Made by a program: the position numbers and the translations under genes
The notes under the pieces: generated by a model
Database searches by the model: none
What the model was told of the DNA's origin: nothing
Seen by the model: the letters and a program-made list of their open reading frames with translations, nothing else
In this document: positions 17,636 to 26,319 of the stretch, piece after piece
How positions within the stretch are numbered: position 1 is the stretch's first letter
Layout of the letters: every line of letters begins with the position of its first letter
DNA from: Candidatus Gastranaerophilales bacterium
GTDB taxonomy: Bacteria > Cyanobacteriota > Vampirovibrionia > Gastranaerophilales > Gastranaerophilaceae
DNA length: 52,629 bases
NCBI GenBank assembly: GCA_944323625.1
Contig: CALUTD010000014.1
Location: forward strand, 1 to 52,629
Direction of reading: 5' to 3'

Positions 17636-18271
17636 ATGAAAAATATAAAATCATTTACTTTGGCGGAAGTTTTGATTACTCTCGTTATTATAGGTATTAT
17701 TGCTGCTATTACTGTACCAATGATAATGGCAAATCATAAAAGAATTGAAACTGCCTCAAAGGTAAAAAAGTTTTATGCAATGATTACAAATGCAATAAAG
17801 CTTGCGGAAGTTGAACATGGAGTTCCTTATCATAGTTGGGATTATTATAGCGGTTCTAGATATGAAGAATATTTTGATAGATATTTAAAAAAACATTTAA
17901 GCTATATTGAAGCGGAAACAGGCTCTCATGCATATAATGAAACAACAGGGGAATACGGTTCTGTTGATTGGGGTCCGGGTGAATTTTCCATATATTTGTC
18001 TGACGGAACTATTATGGGTTTATCAGGCGGAGATTCAAGTCTTATTTTATTTGATGTGAACGGTGAAAAAGGTCCGAATAAAGACGGCAGAGATATATTT
18101 GAATTTGATACTAAAAGTTCTTCTGATGGATCGTTTAAAGTGTGTAATTATCAACATACAAGAGATGAACTTATATCTTCATGTTCAAGTCAAACTGATG
18201 CAATTTCTTGCACATGCCTGTTAATGAACGACGGCTGGGAATTTAAGAATGATTATCCGTTGAAGTTATAG
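17636..18271 (+). CDS. prepilin-like protein with short leader
   Basis: A 211-residue pilin with the 6-residue leader MKNIKS and FTLAEVLITLVIIGIIAAIT. Its body is clearly related to the G-tract pilin at 3361 (both have the KIETASK/RIETASK-VKKFY segment just after the helix). It has FDVNGEKGPN-x2-GRDIFEF and the end NDGWEFKNDYPLKL. A good ribosome site, GAAAGG, precedes the ATG. It lies 70 bp after the orphan G9 leader. Because it is a close relative with no G tract, it suggests leaders have been exchanged between pilin genes. Confidence 0.9.
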   Translation: MKNIKSFTLAEVLITLVIIGIIAAITVPMIMANHKRIETASKVKKFYAMITNAIKLAEVEHGVPYHSWDYYSGSRYEEYFDRYLKKHLSYIEAETGSHAYNETTGEYGSVDWGPGEFSIYLSDGTIMGLSGGDSSLILFDVNGEKGPNKDGRDIFEFDTKSSSDGSFKVCNYQHTRDELISSCSSQTDAISCTCLLMNDGWEFKNDYPLKL

Positions 18272-18329
18272 AAATAATATAAATACGTTGTTAATCTTTT
18301 ATAATGGCAGTAATATTCCGTAAATTTAA

Positions 18330-18363
18330 CAAAACCCTGTTCATGCCTTGACATAGGGTTTTG
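18330..18363. terminator. hairpin after the pilin gene
   Basis: CAAAACCCT pairs with AGGGTTTTG across a 16-nt loop. It could terminate the pilin transcript, although no long T-run follows. It overlaps the -35 element proposed for rplU. Confidence 0.4.
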
Positions 18364-18376
18364 CGCGGGGTAAACT
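18348..18376 (+). promoter_or_regulatory. candidate sigma-70 promoter for rplU-rpmA
   Basis: TTGACA (18348-18353), a 17-nt spacer and TAAACT (18371-18376). A second AT-rich -10-like TATAAT lies at 18389-18394 without a good -35. Confidence 0.45.
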
Positions 18377-18420
18377 TTTTACATAATGTATAATAGTGTG
18401 TTATACATGTGTGAGTAGAA

Positions 18421-18470
18421 AGGTAAAGCGCTAATAAATGCGGAATGCTGCGCTTATCTAAATGAAAGGA
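18421..18470 (+). promoter_or_regulatory. structured 5' leader of rplU
   Basis: The region before rplU can form a hairpin with arms AAGCGC (18426-18431) and GCGCTT (18450-18455), just before the ribosome site AAAGGA. Ribosomal protein L21 operons often carry autoregulatory leader RNAs; whether this is one is an inference. Confidence 0.35.
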
Positions 18471-18477
18471 ATAAATT

Positions 18478-18822
18478 ATGTTCGCAATTATTGAAACAGG
18501 CGGAAAACAGTATCAGGTAACAGAAGGCCGTTATGTAGATATCGAGCTTTTGGAAAATGAAGCTGAATCTAAAGTTGTGTTTGAAAACATAATAATGCTT
18601 GTAAACGGAAAAAAATCAAAAATCGGCCAGCCTTATGTAAAAAATGCCAGTGTTGAAGGAACTGTAATAAAAAATGACAGAGCTAAAAAAGTTATAGTTT
18701 ATAAACAAAGAGCAAAAAAAGGTTACAGAAGAAAACAAGGACACAGACAAAACTTTACAAGAGTTATGATTAATAAAATCAGAACTACAGCAAAAGGTAA
18801 AGAAGAAACCGAACAAGTATAA
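18478..18822 (+). CDS. rplU: 50S ribosomal protein L21
   Basis: L21 binds 23S rRNA in the large subunit. The 114-residue protein has the full family pattern: start MFAIIETGGKQYQVTEGRYV, a central GQPYV, and the basic RNA-binding C-terminal segment YKQRAKKGYRRKQGHRQ. AAAGGA precedes the ATG. rpmA follows after 31 bp, the near-universal arrangement. The short C-terminal extension past the usual end (KGKEETEQV) is unremarkable. Confidence 0.97.
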   Translation: MFAIIETGGKQYQVTEGRYVDIELLENEAESKVVFENIIMLVNGKKSKIGQPYVKNASVEGTVIKNDRAKKVIVYKQRAKKGYRRKQGHRQNFTRVMINKIRTTAKGKEETEQV

Positions 18823-18853
18823 AATTAAAATTATAATTTAAGGAGAATAAATA

Positions 18854-19108
18854 ATGGCACATAAGAAAGGTGTCGGATCGAGTAAAAACGGTCGTGACAG
18901 TGAAAGTAAGCGTTTAGGCGTAAAAAAATTCGGCGGTGAACAAGTTACAATCGGTAACATTATTGTTCGTCAAAAAGGTACTAAATTCCATCCGGGTAAT
19001 AATGTCGGAATGGGTAAAGATTATACTCTTTTTTCATTAATTGACGGTGTTGTGAAATTTGAACCCCATAGACGCGACAGAAAACAAGTAAGTGTTTATG
19101 CCGAATAG
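18854..19108 (+). CDS. rpmA: 50S ribosomal protein L27
   Basis: L27 contacts the peptidyl-transferase centre. The 84-residue protein begins [20 protein letters not shown] and contains [22 protein letters not shown], as expected. It has no N-terminal cleavable extension of the Firmicutes type. AAGGAGAATAAATA precedes the start. It is the second gene of the rplU operon, ended by a strong hairpin 15 bp downstream; obg, often third, is absent here. Confidence 0.97.
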   Translation: MAHKKGVGSSKNGRDSESKRLGVKKFGGEQVTIGNIIVRQKGTKFHPGNNVGMGKDYTLFSLIDGVVKFEPHRRDRKQVSVYAE

Positions 19109-19122
19109 GTTTTAAATTATGA

Positions 19123-19160
19123 AAATAAGGGAAGTTTTAAACTTCCCTTATTTAGTTTTA
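19123..19160 (+). terminator. terminator of rplU-rpmA
   Basis: AAATAAGGGAAGTTT (19123-19137) is matched perfectly by AAACTTCCCTTATTT (19139-19153), followed by a T-rich stretch. Confidence 0.9.
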
Positions 19161-19272
19161 CAGATAAATAAAATATAAACTAATATAATAAACTGATGAT
19201 TTTTTTTAAAATTTGAGTTAGAATATTATAAAAAATTATCTATTAGTATATAAAATTATATCAGAGAATAAT

Positions 19273-19842
19273 ATGCTTAATACACTAAATACAGATAAAA
19301 ATACAGTTAAATTCCATGCCGAAAATATAATATCCGGCATGTATCTGCTTCCAAAATGGGAGAAAATAAAATCATTTTCTTTTATTGAAAATAGTCTGTT
19401 TTTTAAAAAAAATAAAATAAATGTTAATCTTTACAGAAAATTTTCATCAAAAAATATGGTTGAGAAGTATTTGATTAAAAATAATAACAATGTTGAACTT
19501 GCCAATATGGATTTAAAGATATATAAAGACTGTGTATATATAATAAACTTAAATTTTAAAAATAATTCTAATATAAATGAAATTTTAACATATTTAATTC
19601 AAACAGCGGTTGAGAAAACATTATATAATACAACAAACCAAGAATTGAAAATAAATTTAACTTTCCCTTCATTGACAAATTTAAAAATTAAAAAATTTTT
19701 ATTAACAAATGAATTTTTTCAAGAAGAAAATCAAAGTGATTATGAAAAGGAAATGTTTGGTGAAACGTTTATTTTTAAAATGAATAAATTCTCAATTTGG
19801 AAGAGCAAAATAAAACATAATCCGATTTTACTTAATAAATAA
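19273..19842 (+). CDS. hypothetical protein
   Basis: A 189-residue protein not assigned to a family. The start MLNTLNTDKNTVKFHAENI resembles the short N-terminal motif of other lineage hypotheticals (VKF in place of ISF). The second half (about 80-170) alternates strands and helices in a way that recalls an N-acetyltransferase fold (VYIINLNF, then a helix, then INLTFPS), but the acetyl-CoA loop Q/R-x2-G-x-G/A is not visible. No Cys and no membrane segment. It lies between the rpmA terminator and fliA, with its own AT-rich upstream region. Confidence 0.65.
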   Translation: MLNTLNTDKNTVKFHAENIISGMYLLPKWEKIKSFSFIENSLFFKKNKINVNLYRKFSSKNMVEKYLIKNNNNVELANMDLKIYKDCVYIINLNFKNNSNINEILTYLIQTAVEKTLYNTTNQELKINLTFPSLTNLKIKKFLLTNEFFQEENQSDYEKEMFGETFIFKMNKFSIWKSKIKHNPILLNK

Positions 19843-19926
19843 AACTCATATATATAAACGATTTGATATTTCCGTATTACTAATACAATTGAATTAGTAT
19901 ATTTAACTTTATCTTCGGGGAAGTTA

Positions 19927-20745
19927 ATGGGAGAACAGATAGATTATAATTTATACGGTAATATAAAACGTATTTCCGATGAAGAATTGGAAATACTTTG
20001 GAATACTTATTTGAAAGATAAATCGAATAAGAAATATCGTGATGAACTGATTATTCAATATATATATTTGACAAAATATGTAATAGGAAGAATACAATTA
20101 AGTCTGCCGAATAATATAGCAATAGAAGATGTAACAAGTTTTGGGGTAGAAGGATTAATAAATGCTATAGAAAAGTTTTCACCCGAAAAAGGTGCCAGGT
20201 TTGAAACTTATGCAATAATGAGAATAAGAGGAACAATAATAGATAAAATACGTTCTCAAGATTGGCTTCCAAGAAGTACAAGAAAGAAAATTAAAGATAT
20301 AAAAGCCGCAATAGAAAGCTTAAAACAAGAACTCGGAAGATATCCTTCTTTACAGGAAATTTCACAAAGAGTTGAACTTGATAAAGAAAAAATTAATACA
20401 TTATTATCAGAAGATACCTCTATAGGATCATTATATGATAAAAAATATTCAGGCGATGAAGGTATTGAATTAATAGATACAATTGAAGATACAAATAACC
20501 AAAGTCCTTTGGAAAAGCTTGAAGAAAAAGATGTAAAGAATGAACTTCAAGCAGCTTTGAAAAAATTGCCTGAACGCGAAAGAATGGTTATGGTTCTTTA
20601 TTATCATGAAAATATGACATTGAAGGAAATAGGTGAAAGTATAGAGGTTTCGGAATCAAGGGTATGCCAAATTCATGCTCAGGCTATTATGAAACTCAGA
20701 AATATTTTAAATCAAAGCAGAAATGAAAGAATTATAAATAAATAA
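19927..20745 (+). CDS. fliA: flagellar sigma-28 factor (FliA/WhiG family)
   Basis: The 272-residue factor shows region 2 (VTSFGVEGLINAIEKFSPEKGARFETYA, then IMRIRGTIIDKIRSQDWLPRS), region 3 (about 130-165) and region 4 with LKEIGESIEVSESRVCQIHAQ. The IRSQDWLPRS string after region 2 is diagnostic for FliA/WhiG factors. Sigma-28 normally drives late flagellar genes and is held by FlgM, which is not seen here. It ties in with the flagellar export genes at the other end of the window. GGGGAAG precedes the ATG. Confidence 0.92.
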   Translation: MGEQIDYNLYGNIKRISDEELEILWNTYLKDKSNKKYRDELIIQYIYLTKYVIGRIQLSLPNNIAIEDVTSFGVEGLINAIEKFSPEKGARFETYAIMRIRGTIIDKIRSQDWLPRSTRKKIKDIKAAIESLKQELGRYPSLQEISQRVELDKEKINTLLSEDTSIGSLYDKKYSGDEGIELIDTIEDTNNQSPLEKLEEKDVKNELQAALKKLPERERMVMVLYYHENMTLKEIGESIEVSESRVCQIHAQAIMKLRNILNQSRNERIINK

Positions 20746-20776
20746 ACAATATAAAACCAAATATGACAGGCATTAT

Positions 20777-20827
20777 CAACTTTTAAAAGTTGAAATGGTT
20801 TACAAAATAGGGAAAAAGCTGTATAAT
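20777..20827 (+). promoter_or_regulatory. rpsA promoter with upstream palindrome
   Basis: TTTACA (20799-20804), exactly 17 nt, then a consensus TATAAT (20822-20827). A perfect 16-bp palindrome CAACTTTTAAAAGTTG (20777-20792) ends 6 bp before the -35 and could be an operator or the end of the fliA transcript. Confidence 0.75.
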
Positions 20828-20867
20828 TAAACCAATATTAATCTGCAGTTGAGTGAGGTTAAAAGAG

Positions 20868-21923
20868 ATGGCAGAACAAAAGTATACTGATGCGGAATTT
20901 GAGGCATTATTAAACAAGTATGACTACAGTTTTCAAAAAGGTGATTTAGTTAAAGGTATAGTTTGTTCATACGATTCAACGGGTGTAATTGTAGATATCG
21001 GAGCAAAAACTACTGCTTATGTACCTGAAAAAGAAGCAATAGTAGATAAAACAATACCTTTAGAAGAAACGTTGAAGAAAAATCAAGAATACGAATTTTT
21101 AATTATTCGTGAAGAAGATGAAGACGGCAGATTTATGCTTTCTTATAAAAAAGTTGCAATGGCCTACAGTTGGAGAGAACTGGAACAATTAAAAGCCGAA
21201 GATGCCACTGTAGAAGGCGTTATAGTTTCTTCAGTAAAAGGCGGAGTTTTGGTAGAAGTTAAAGGTGTTAGAGGTTTTGTTCCTTCAAGCCATTTAAAAT
21301 TAAAACCGTCTGATAATATCCCCGGTGAAAAGCTGGAGTTAAAAATTCTTACTATGGATATTCAACAGGGTAACTTTATATTGTCAAACAGAAAAGTATA
21401 CTCTGATGAACAGGAAGAAGGCAGAAAAGATTTATTCGAAACTCTTGAAGTTGGGCAAACTATACAGGGTGAAGTTGTAAGAATTACAGACTTTGGTGCG
21501 TTTGTTGATATTGGAGGAATTGATGCACTCCTGCCTCTCTCTCAAATATCTTGGAGATGGGTTGATCATCCTTCTGATATATTAAAAGTCGGAGACACTA
21601 TTACTGTTGAGGTTATTGTTATAGATAAAGATAAGCAGCGAATAAGTTTAAGCTTGAAAAATCTTGAAAAAGATCCTTGGGTTGAAGCAAAAGGTAAAAT
21701 ATCCGATGGGCAAAAAATTGAAGGTATTATTACAAGAATTAAGCATTTCGGTGCTTTTGTAGAAGTCTTTCCGGGAGTTGAAGCTCTTTTGCCTAATAAT
21801 GAGCTTATTGAATATCAAAATCAAAATAATACTATTTTGAAAGTAGGGGATAAAATAAAAACTACTATAATAAAATTTAACCCTGATGATAGACGTATTA
21901 GTTTAAGTATAAAAAATGACTGA
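20868..21923 (+). CDS. rpsA: 30S ribosomal protein S1 (short form)
   Basis: About 351 residues with four S1 RNA-binding domains: about 20-85 (KGDLVKGIVCSYDSTGVIVDIG), 105-165 (VEGVIVSSVKGGVLVEV), 185-255 (GQTIQGEVVRITDFGAFVDIG, the best conserved) and 275-345 (IEGIITRIKHFGAFVEV). The six-domain form of proteobacteria is absent; a short S1 is typical of cyanobacteria and relatives. I start at the ATG at 20868 (MAEQKY), with GAGGTTAAAAGAG upstream, rather than a GTG 15 nt earlier. The last 8 nt overlap the next gene. Confidence 0.9.
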   Translation: MAEQKYTDAEFEALLNKYDYSFQKGDLVKGIVCSYDSTGVIVDIGAKTTAYVPEKEAIVDKTIPLEETLKKNQEYEFLIIREEDEDGRFMLSYKKVAMAYSWRELEQLKAEDATVEGVIVSSVKGGVLVEVKGVRGFVPSSHLKLKPSDNIPGEKLELKILTMDIQQGNFILSNRKVYSDEQEEGRKDLFETLEVGQTIQGEVVRITDFGAFVDIGGIDALLPLSQISWRWVDHPSDILKVGDTITVEVIVIDKDKQRISLSLKNLEKDPWVEAKGKISDGQKIEGIITRIKHFGAFVEVFPGVEALLPNNELIEYQNQNNTILKVGDKIKTTIIKFNPDDRRISLSIKND

Positions 21924-22452
21924 TAGTATGAAAAAGATTATTGTCTTTTCCGGAAAACAATTTTCCGGAAAAGATACTGCTGCTAAAATCTTGCTTGAAC
22001 ATTTTAAGACATTTAAAAGAATCGGAATTGCTGATGCTATTAAACTTAAGTATTCCGAAATGATCGGTTTGAGTGTTGATGAAATAGAGAAAAATAAATC
22101 ACTATATAGAAATGATTTGATAAAATTGGGAGATTGGGGAAGAGCCATTGACCCTGATTACTGGTTAAATTCAATAGTAAGTTATAAAGGTGATATTATT
22201 GTAACTGATATAAGAGTAAAACATGAACTTGATTTATTTAAATCTTTTGGGGCTTTTACTGTCCGCGTTGAAGCTAGAGAAGAGGTAAGAAAAAAACGTG
22301 GTGAATTAACTGCAAAAAACGATCTGACAGAAACTGACCTTGATAATATTAAAGATTGGGATTTCATTTTATTTAATGAAGGTACTTATGAAGAACTTTG
22401 TGAAAATATTAAACCTTTAATTAAAGCGGTTGAAGATAAATTTTTCAGATAA
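21916..22452 (+). CDS. P-loop nucleotide kinase-like protein (dNMP kinase/CoaE-like)
   Basis: A 178-residue protein with Walker A GKQFSGKDTAAK (about 13-24), a GDWGRAIDPDYWL segment, the second motif IIVTDIRVKHELDLF, and a C-terminal NEGTYEELCENI. This pattern is seen in deoxynucleoside-monophosphate kinases of phage type and in human-type phosphomevalonate kinase, both small P-loop kinases; the exact substrate cannot be decided. It overlaps the end of rpsA by 8 nt and so is probably translationally coupled to it. Confidence 0.75.
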   Translation: MTDSMKKIIVFSGKQFSGKDTAAKILLEHFKTFKRIGIADAIKLKYSEMIGLSVDEIEKNKSLYRNDLIKLGDWGRAIDPDYWLNSIVSYKGDIIVTDIRVKHELDLFKSFGAFTVRVEAREEVRKKRGELTAKNDLTETDLDNIKDWDFILFNEGTYEELCENIKPLIKAVEDKFFR

Positions 22453-22492
22453 TTTAATAACAAAAACTGTATCATAGTGGGAAAAAAATTTA

Positions 22493-23434
22493 TTATAATT
22501 TAACAGCTAATTGAATAGCATGAATCATACTTTCAGGGTTAGCGGAATTTGTTCCGGCTATATCAAAAGCAACACCATGTGCAGGTGAAGTTCTTAAAAT
22601 ATCCAGTCCTATTGTTGTATTAACACAATTATCACGATTAAATAATTTTAAAGGAATTAACCCCTGGTCATGATACATTGCTATATAACAGTCATATTTG
22701 GAGGTCTTTTTTATACATTCCATAAAAAGAGTATCGGAGGGAAACGGCCCTTCAATGTTTATACCGTTATCACGTAAATAATATACGGCAGGCAAAATTT
22801 CATCTTCTTCTTCATTTCCAAATAACCCGTTTTCACCGGCATGCGGGTTTAAAGCACATATTGCAAATTTTAAATCGGATTTTCCAAAATTCTTTTCTAA
22901 TGATAATTTTAATCTTTCAACTTTATCAATAATCATTTCTTTTTTTATTAAAGAAGGAACTTCTTTTAAAGCAATATGTCTTGTTAAAAGTAAAATTGAA
23001 AAGTTATTACACATAAAAAGCATTTCCGCTTTTTGATTATTTTGAGCTAAATACTGTTCTAAAATTTCAGTTTGACCTGAATAATTATGCCCCGCCATAA
23101 ACATAGCATTTTTAGAAACCGGGGCCGTGACAATTGAATCTATTTCATTATTTTGGGCAAGTACACATGCTTTAACAATAGATTTGAACGAAAATTCGCC
23201 TGCTTCTTCTGTTTCTTTTCCGGGTTTTATGTCTTCTTTTTTAAACGGAATTTCTATAATTTCATAATCTTTTTCTAAAGATAAAGAGTATTTTTCATTA
23301 TAAAAATCTAAAATATTTTTGTTTGTTATAAGTACAACTTTATTTTTAGGTAAATCTAAAAAATTAAGCGCTTTTATCGTAATTTCCGGAGAAATTCCGT
23401 TTGGATCTCCAAAAGTAATTGCTGTTTTTTTCAT
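22493..23434 (-). CDS. pdxA: PdxA family dehydrogenase (4-phosphohydroxythreonine or 4-phospho-D-threonate)
   Basis: A 313-residue NAD-dependent metal enzyme with family motifs GDPNGISPEI (start), TAPVSKN, GHNYSGQTEIL, NPHAGENGLFGNEE, YHDQGLIPLKLF and NTTIGLDILRTSPAHG. PdxA makes the pyridoxal-phosphate precursor in one B6 pathway. Here it sits directly behind a DUF1537 kinase gene, sharing one nucleotide with it, which is the known context of PdxA2, the enzyme for 4-phospho-D-threonate or erythronate catabolism. No other B6 genes are present, so I favour PdxA2, on context alone. Confidence 0.88.
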   Translation of the reverse strand: MKKTAITFGDPNGISPEITIKALNFLDLPKNKVVLITNKNILDFYNEKYSLSLEKDYEIIEIPFKKEDIKPGKETEEAGEFSFKSIVKACVLAQNNEIDSIVTAPVSKNAMFMAGHNYSGQTEILEQYLAQNNQKAEMLFMCNNFSILLLTRHIALKEVPSLIKKEMIIDKVERLKLSLEKNFGKSDLKFAICALNPHAGENGLFGNEEEDEILPAVYYLRDNGINIEGPFPSDTLFMECIKKTSKYDCYIAMYHDQGLIPLKLFNRDNCVNTTIGLDILRTSPAHGVAFDIAGTNSANPESMIHAIQLAVKL

Positions 23435-24741
23435 TATTGTTCCTGTTCAAAATACCTTACAATATCAATTAAAGTGTTCTGAGTTCCTAAATTACCCGAT
23501 TTGGTGACTATATATTGCCCCTTATGGTTTATTCCCAATGGAATTGCAGGTGCAACCGTATCTATAATTTGAAGATTTTTACAACCTATAGATTTTAAAG
23601 TTTTGTAAGAAGTTTCACCGCCGACTGTTATAAGAATTGCCTCTTTTTTAGCAAGGACACTGCGTGCAGCTGCTGCTAAGTAATCACAAATTTTAGATAT
23701 AAATATCTCTTTTGTAAATTCATGTTCAATTAATAATGATGAAAAATCATTTAAATTTTCAATAAGCTCTGAAGAATGAATAATAACGGTGTTATTTTTT
23801 ACAAGATTATTTAAAATTCTTTCTGCTGTTTCTTCGTAATCATTAGAAAAAATATTTTCAGGTTTAATTGCAATAAAATATGTATTTTCAATATTATCAT
23901 TATCTTGAAGTCTTTTAATTTGTGATGCGGTCAAATTTGTAGCACTTCCGGAAACAATCAATTTAGGAAGATTTGGAATATTAATTTGTTTATTAATATT
24001 ATCTTCCAATCCGGGGTGCCATAATTTGCTTAATGACTGAGCGGCACCCGCAGAACCTGCAGGCAGGATTTTATAACTGCTTTTTGATAATGCAAGTGCA
24101 ATTTGTTCTAAATCAGTTGTAGAAACAGCATCTGCAACAATTAATTTTTTTCCTTTTGTTATTAATTCATTTAACTTTGAAAGAATTGGGCCTGCACCTT
24201 TCATTACAGTATCAAGACTGATTAAATCCACAATATCTGTCTTATTTTCAGGTAATTGATGTTTTAAAAGATTAACTATATTTGATTCCATAATCGGACA
24301 TGCAGGATCTTGAGATACTTCCGTTCTTTGAAGAGGAACACCTTTTACCAAATGATATCCGCCTATTGTTGCCCTTCCTTCATTTGGAAAAGCCGGAAAA
24401 ATTAAACCACAGTCATATTCAAGTGAGTCAATTAAGGTTAAAACTTCAATGGCAATATTTCCTCTTAAAACAGAATCTATTTTTTTATAAATATATTCAA
24501 ATGAATATTTTTTAAGTATACTTTCGCTTATTTCTGACAAACGCTCTTTTGCTTTTTCAGAGGAAACATTCCTTGTTTCTGTTGACATTGCAAAAACTTC
24601 GGTATGAAGATTTTCGTCTATTGTAATATCTTCCGTGAATGAAACTTGAGTTTTGCAGCCTCTTTGAAAAAACTGCAAAGCAGTATCGTTTGCTCCTGTT
24701 AAATCATCTGCAACAATAGCTATATAATTTGAAGTATCCAT
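23434..24741 (-). CDS. four-carbon acid sugar kinase (DUF1537, DtnK/OtnK-like)
   Basis: A 435-residue kinase. The N-terminal domain begins IAIVADDLTGANDTALQF, the DUF1537 signature, with YKKIDSVLRGN (about 85) and FPAFPNEGRATIGGYHL; the C-terminal nucleotide-binding domain has VSGSATNLTASQI and ITVGGETSYKTLKS. Members phosphorylate D-threonate, D-erythronate or related acids, and the product is oxidised by a PdxA2-type dehydrogenase, encoded next in this operon. No aldolase or transporter of the pathway is beside it. Length is normal. Confidence 0.88.
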   Translation of the reverse strand: MDTSNYIAIVADDLTGANDTALQFFQRGCKTQVSFTEDITIDENLHTEVFAMSTETRNVSSEKAKERLSEISESILKKYSFEYIYKKIDSVLRGNIAIEVLTLIDSLEYDCGLIFPAFPNEGRATIGGYHLVKGVPLQRTEVSQDPACPIMESNIVNLLKHQLPENKTDIVDLISLDTVMKGAGPILSKLNELITKGKKLIVADAVSTTDLEQIALALSKSSYKILPAGSAGAAQSLSKLWHPGLEDNINKQINIPNLPKLIVSGSATNLTASQIKRLQDNDNIENTYFIAIKPENIFSNDYEETAERILNNLVKNNTVIIHSSELIENLNDFSSLLIEHEFTKEIFISKICDYLAAAARSVLAKKEAILITVGGETSYKTLKSIGCKNLQIIDTVAPAIPLGINHKGQYIVTKSGNLGTQNTLIDIVRYFEQEQ

Positions 24742-24752
24742 TTAAAATCCCG

Positions 24753-25076
24753 TTAACTATCGTTTTTGCTGCCTAAAAGCCTTAATGTATTTGCACGAAT
24801 GACAAAACGTTCTTTTTGTTCTCCATCAGGTGATGTCCATTTATTTGAAACCAAACGTCCATCTATACATACCTGACGACCCTTTTTTACATATTCACCG
24901 GCTATTTCGGCAGATTTATCCCATAATTCTATATTAAACCAATCTGTAGTTTCGGCTTTGCTTTTGTAATCCCATCTTGAAACCGCAACTGAAAAAGTTG
25001 TTTTTACTTTTCCTGATTCAAAATATTTTACTTCCGGATCTTGTCCGGCTCTTCCTACTATTACAACTGAATTCAT
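24753..25076 (-). CDS. ssb: single-stranded DNA-binding protein, short
   Basis: A 107-residue OB-fold SSB with MNSVVIVGRAGQDPEVKY, FSVAVSRWD, DWFNIELWDKSAEIAGEYVKKGRQVCIDG and RLLGSKNDS at the end. It stops right after the OB fold and lacks the long disordered linker and acidic DDDIPF-type tip that recruits repair proteins in most SSBs. Shortened SSBs are known in cyanobacteria. A good start follows AAAGGT. It lies 11 bp before the DUF1537 gene and is probably transcribed with it, or this is a second, specialised SSB. Confidence 0.9.
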   Translation of the reverse strand: MNSVVIVGRAGQDPEVKYFESGKVKTTFSVAVSRWDYKSKAETTDWFNIELWDKSAEIAGEYVKKGRQVCIDGRLVSNKWTSPDGEQKERFVIRANTLRLLGSKNDS

Positions 25077-25206
25077 AATTTTACCTTTTTTTCTTTTATA
25101 TTATGATTATATTTAAAAATCTTTTTTTTTGCAAAAAAACGCTTTATTGTATTAAGATATATTGAATATTCATCTTTTGATATGTTTCATAATTATTGAT
25201 ATTTTT

Positions 25207-25241
25207 AAAGGTATTTCAATTTGATAATTTGAAATACCTTT
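25207..25241. terminator. inverted repeat with plus-strand T-tail
   Basis: AAAGGTATTTCAA (25207-25219) pairs with TTGAAATACCTTT (25229-25241), and TATTTTTTC follows on the plus strand. Both neighbours are minus-strand genes, so the T-tail is on the side without a transcript; the stem could still end the 25258 gene's message. Confidence 0.55.
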
Positions 25242-25257
25242 ATTTTTTCAAATAATA

Positions 25258-26319
25258 TTATTCTTCCATTACGCCCATTTCTTTAAGTTTTTCAAGTTTT
25301 TGATTTTCATTTAAAAAGAGAGTTTGAATATTATTTGAACCTTCTTTTTGGAATAAATACATATTAAAAGGAATAGATGAAATCAGACTCGAAAATTCGG
25401 GAGATCTTTCGTTTGCTTTTATTTTAACTCCCTTTATTTTCATTGCTTCAAAAAATTTATCTATTATTCTTATTGTATTATTATCAGCCATATTTCCTTT
25501 TTCATTACCCCTTGGGTTGGCGTTTTTATATGTATTATAGTAAACTATGTTAGTAAGAGAATATAATACATTACCCCAATTTATATCATTATTTTGTATT
25601 TCATCCATATCTATGAGTCCGATAGTTTGATTTTCTTCATCAAGCATCAAATTATTGGTATTATAATGATCTAAATAAAGATTATATTGTGCCGCATCTT
25701 GTATTTCCGAAATTAAGTTTGTATAAGTACTTACCGGCATATTAGCAAGCTTACTTAATGATTTTTCATAATGTTCCAGTCTTAAAGGATGTTCATAAGG
25801 CAGTTCACCTTCGCGCATATTACCTAATTCATCAGATAAAGCTTTATATGGCGGAACACCTAAAGAAAATCCGTTTTGTTTCTTTAATATGCTTATATTA
25901 CCTCTGAACATGTCATTACAGTCACGGCAATTAATAGATGCTAATGGTTGACCGATATTTATTTTATATTTATCGTTTTCAATATTACCTGCAAGTTTAA
26001 ATTTTTCTATTTTTTCAACAGGAAAATATATTGGTACTTTTATTACAAAATTATCATTATCGGGAATTTTATATACAACACTGTGATTACCATGCCCTAT
26101 TTGATTTTTTGGATCTTTAATTATTTCGTGCAAATCTTTTTCTATAAAATCAATTTGATTTAATAAATCTTCAATTGATTTATCTTTTTGATTAACTTCC
26201 TTATTTTCCGTTGTTTTAACAAAAGTATCTTCGGGCATAGACGATTTAAAAGATAGTTTTGTACTTTGATTATTAATATTTACCGGCCTTACTGCAGGAA
26301 TAAAACTTATGTTCATCAT
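25258..26319 (-). CDS. protein-kinase-fold hypothetical protein
   Basis: A 353-residue protein. After an N-terminal tail with two SF motifs (MNISFIPA, KLSFKSS) comes a kinase-like fold: a glycine-rich loop IGHGNHSVVYKI (about 77-88), VIKVP with a candidate ATP lysine, then LDHYNTNNLML (Asp with Asn five residues on, as in catalytic loops) and GLIDMDEI in the place of DFG. The layout resembles aminoglycoside-phosphotransferase-type or bacterial effector kinases more than Ser/Thr kinases. AGGAG precedes two adjacent ATG codons; the second has better spacing. No signal peptide is seen. Substrate unknown. Confidence 0.65.
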   Translation of the reverse strand: MMNISFIPAVRPVNINNQSTKLSFKSSMPEDTFVKTTENKEVNQKDKSIEDLLNQIDFIEKDLHEIIKDPKNQIGHGNHSVVYKIPDNDNFVIKVPIYFPVEKIEKFKLAGNIENDKYKINIGQPLASINCRDCNDMFRGNISILKKQNGFSLGVPPYKALSDELGNMREGELPYEHPLRLEHYEKSLSKLANMPVSTYTNLISEIQDAAQYNLYLDHYNTNNLMLDEENQTIGLIDMDEIQNNDINWGNVLYSLTNIVYYNTYKNANPRGNEKGNMADNNTIRIIDKFFEAMKIKGVKIKANERSPEFSSLISSIPFNMYLFQKEGSNNIQTLFLNENQKLEKLKEMGVMEE

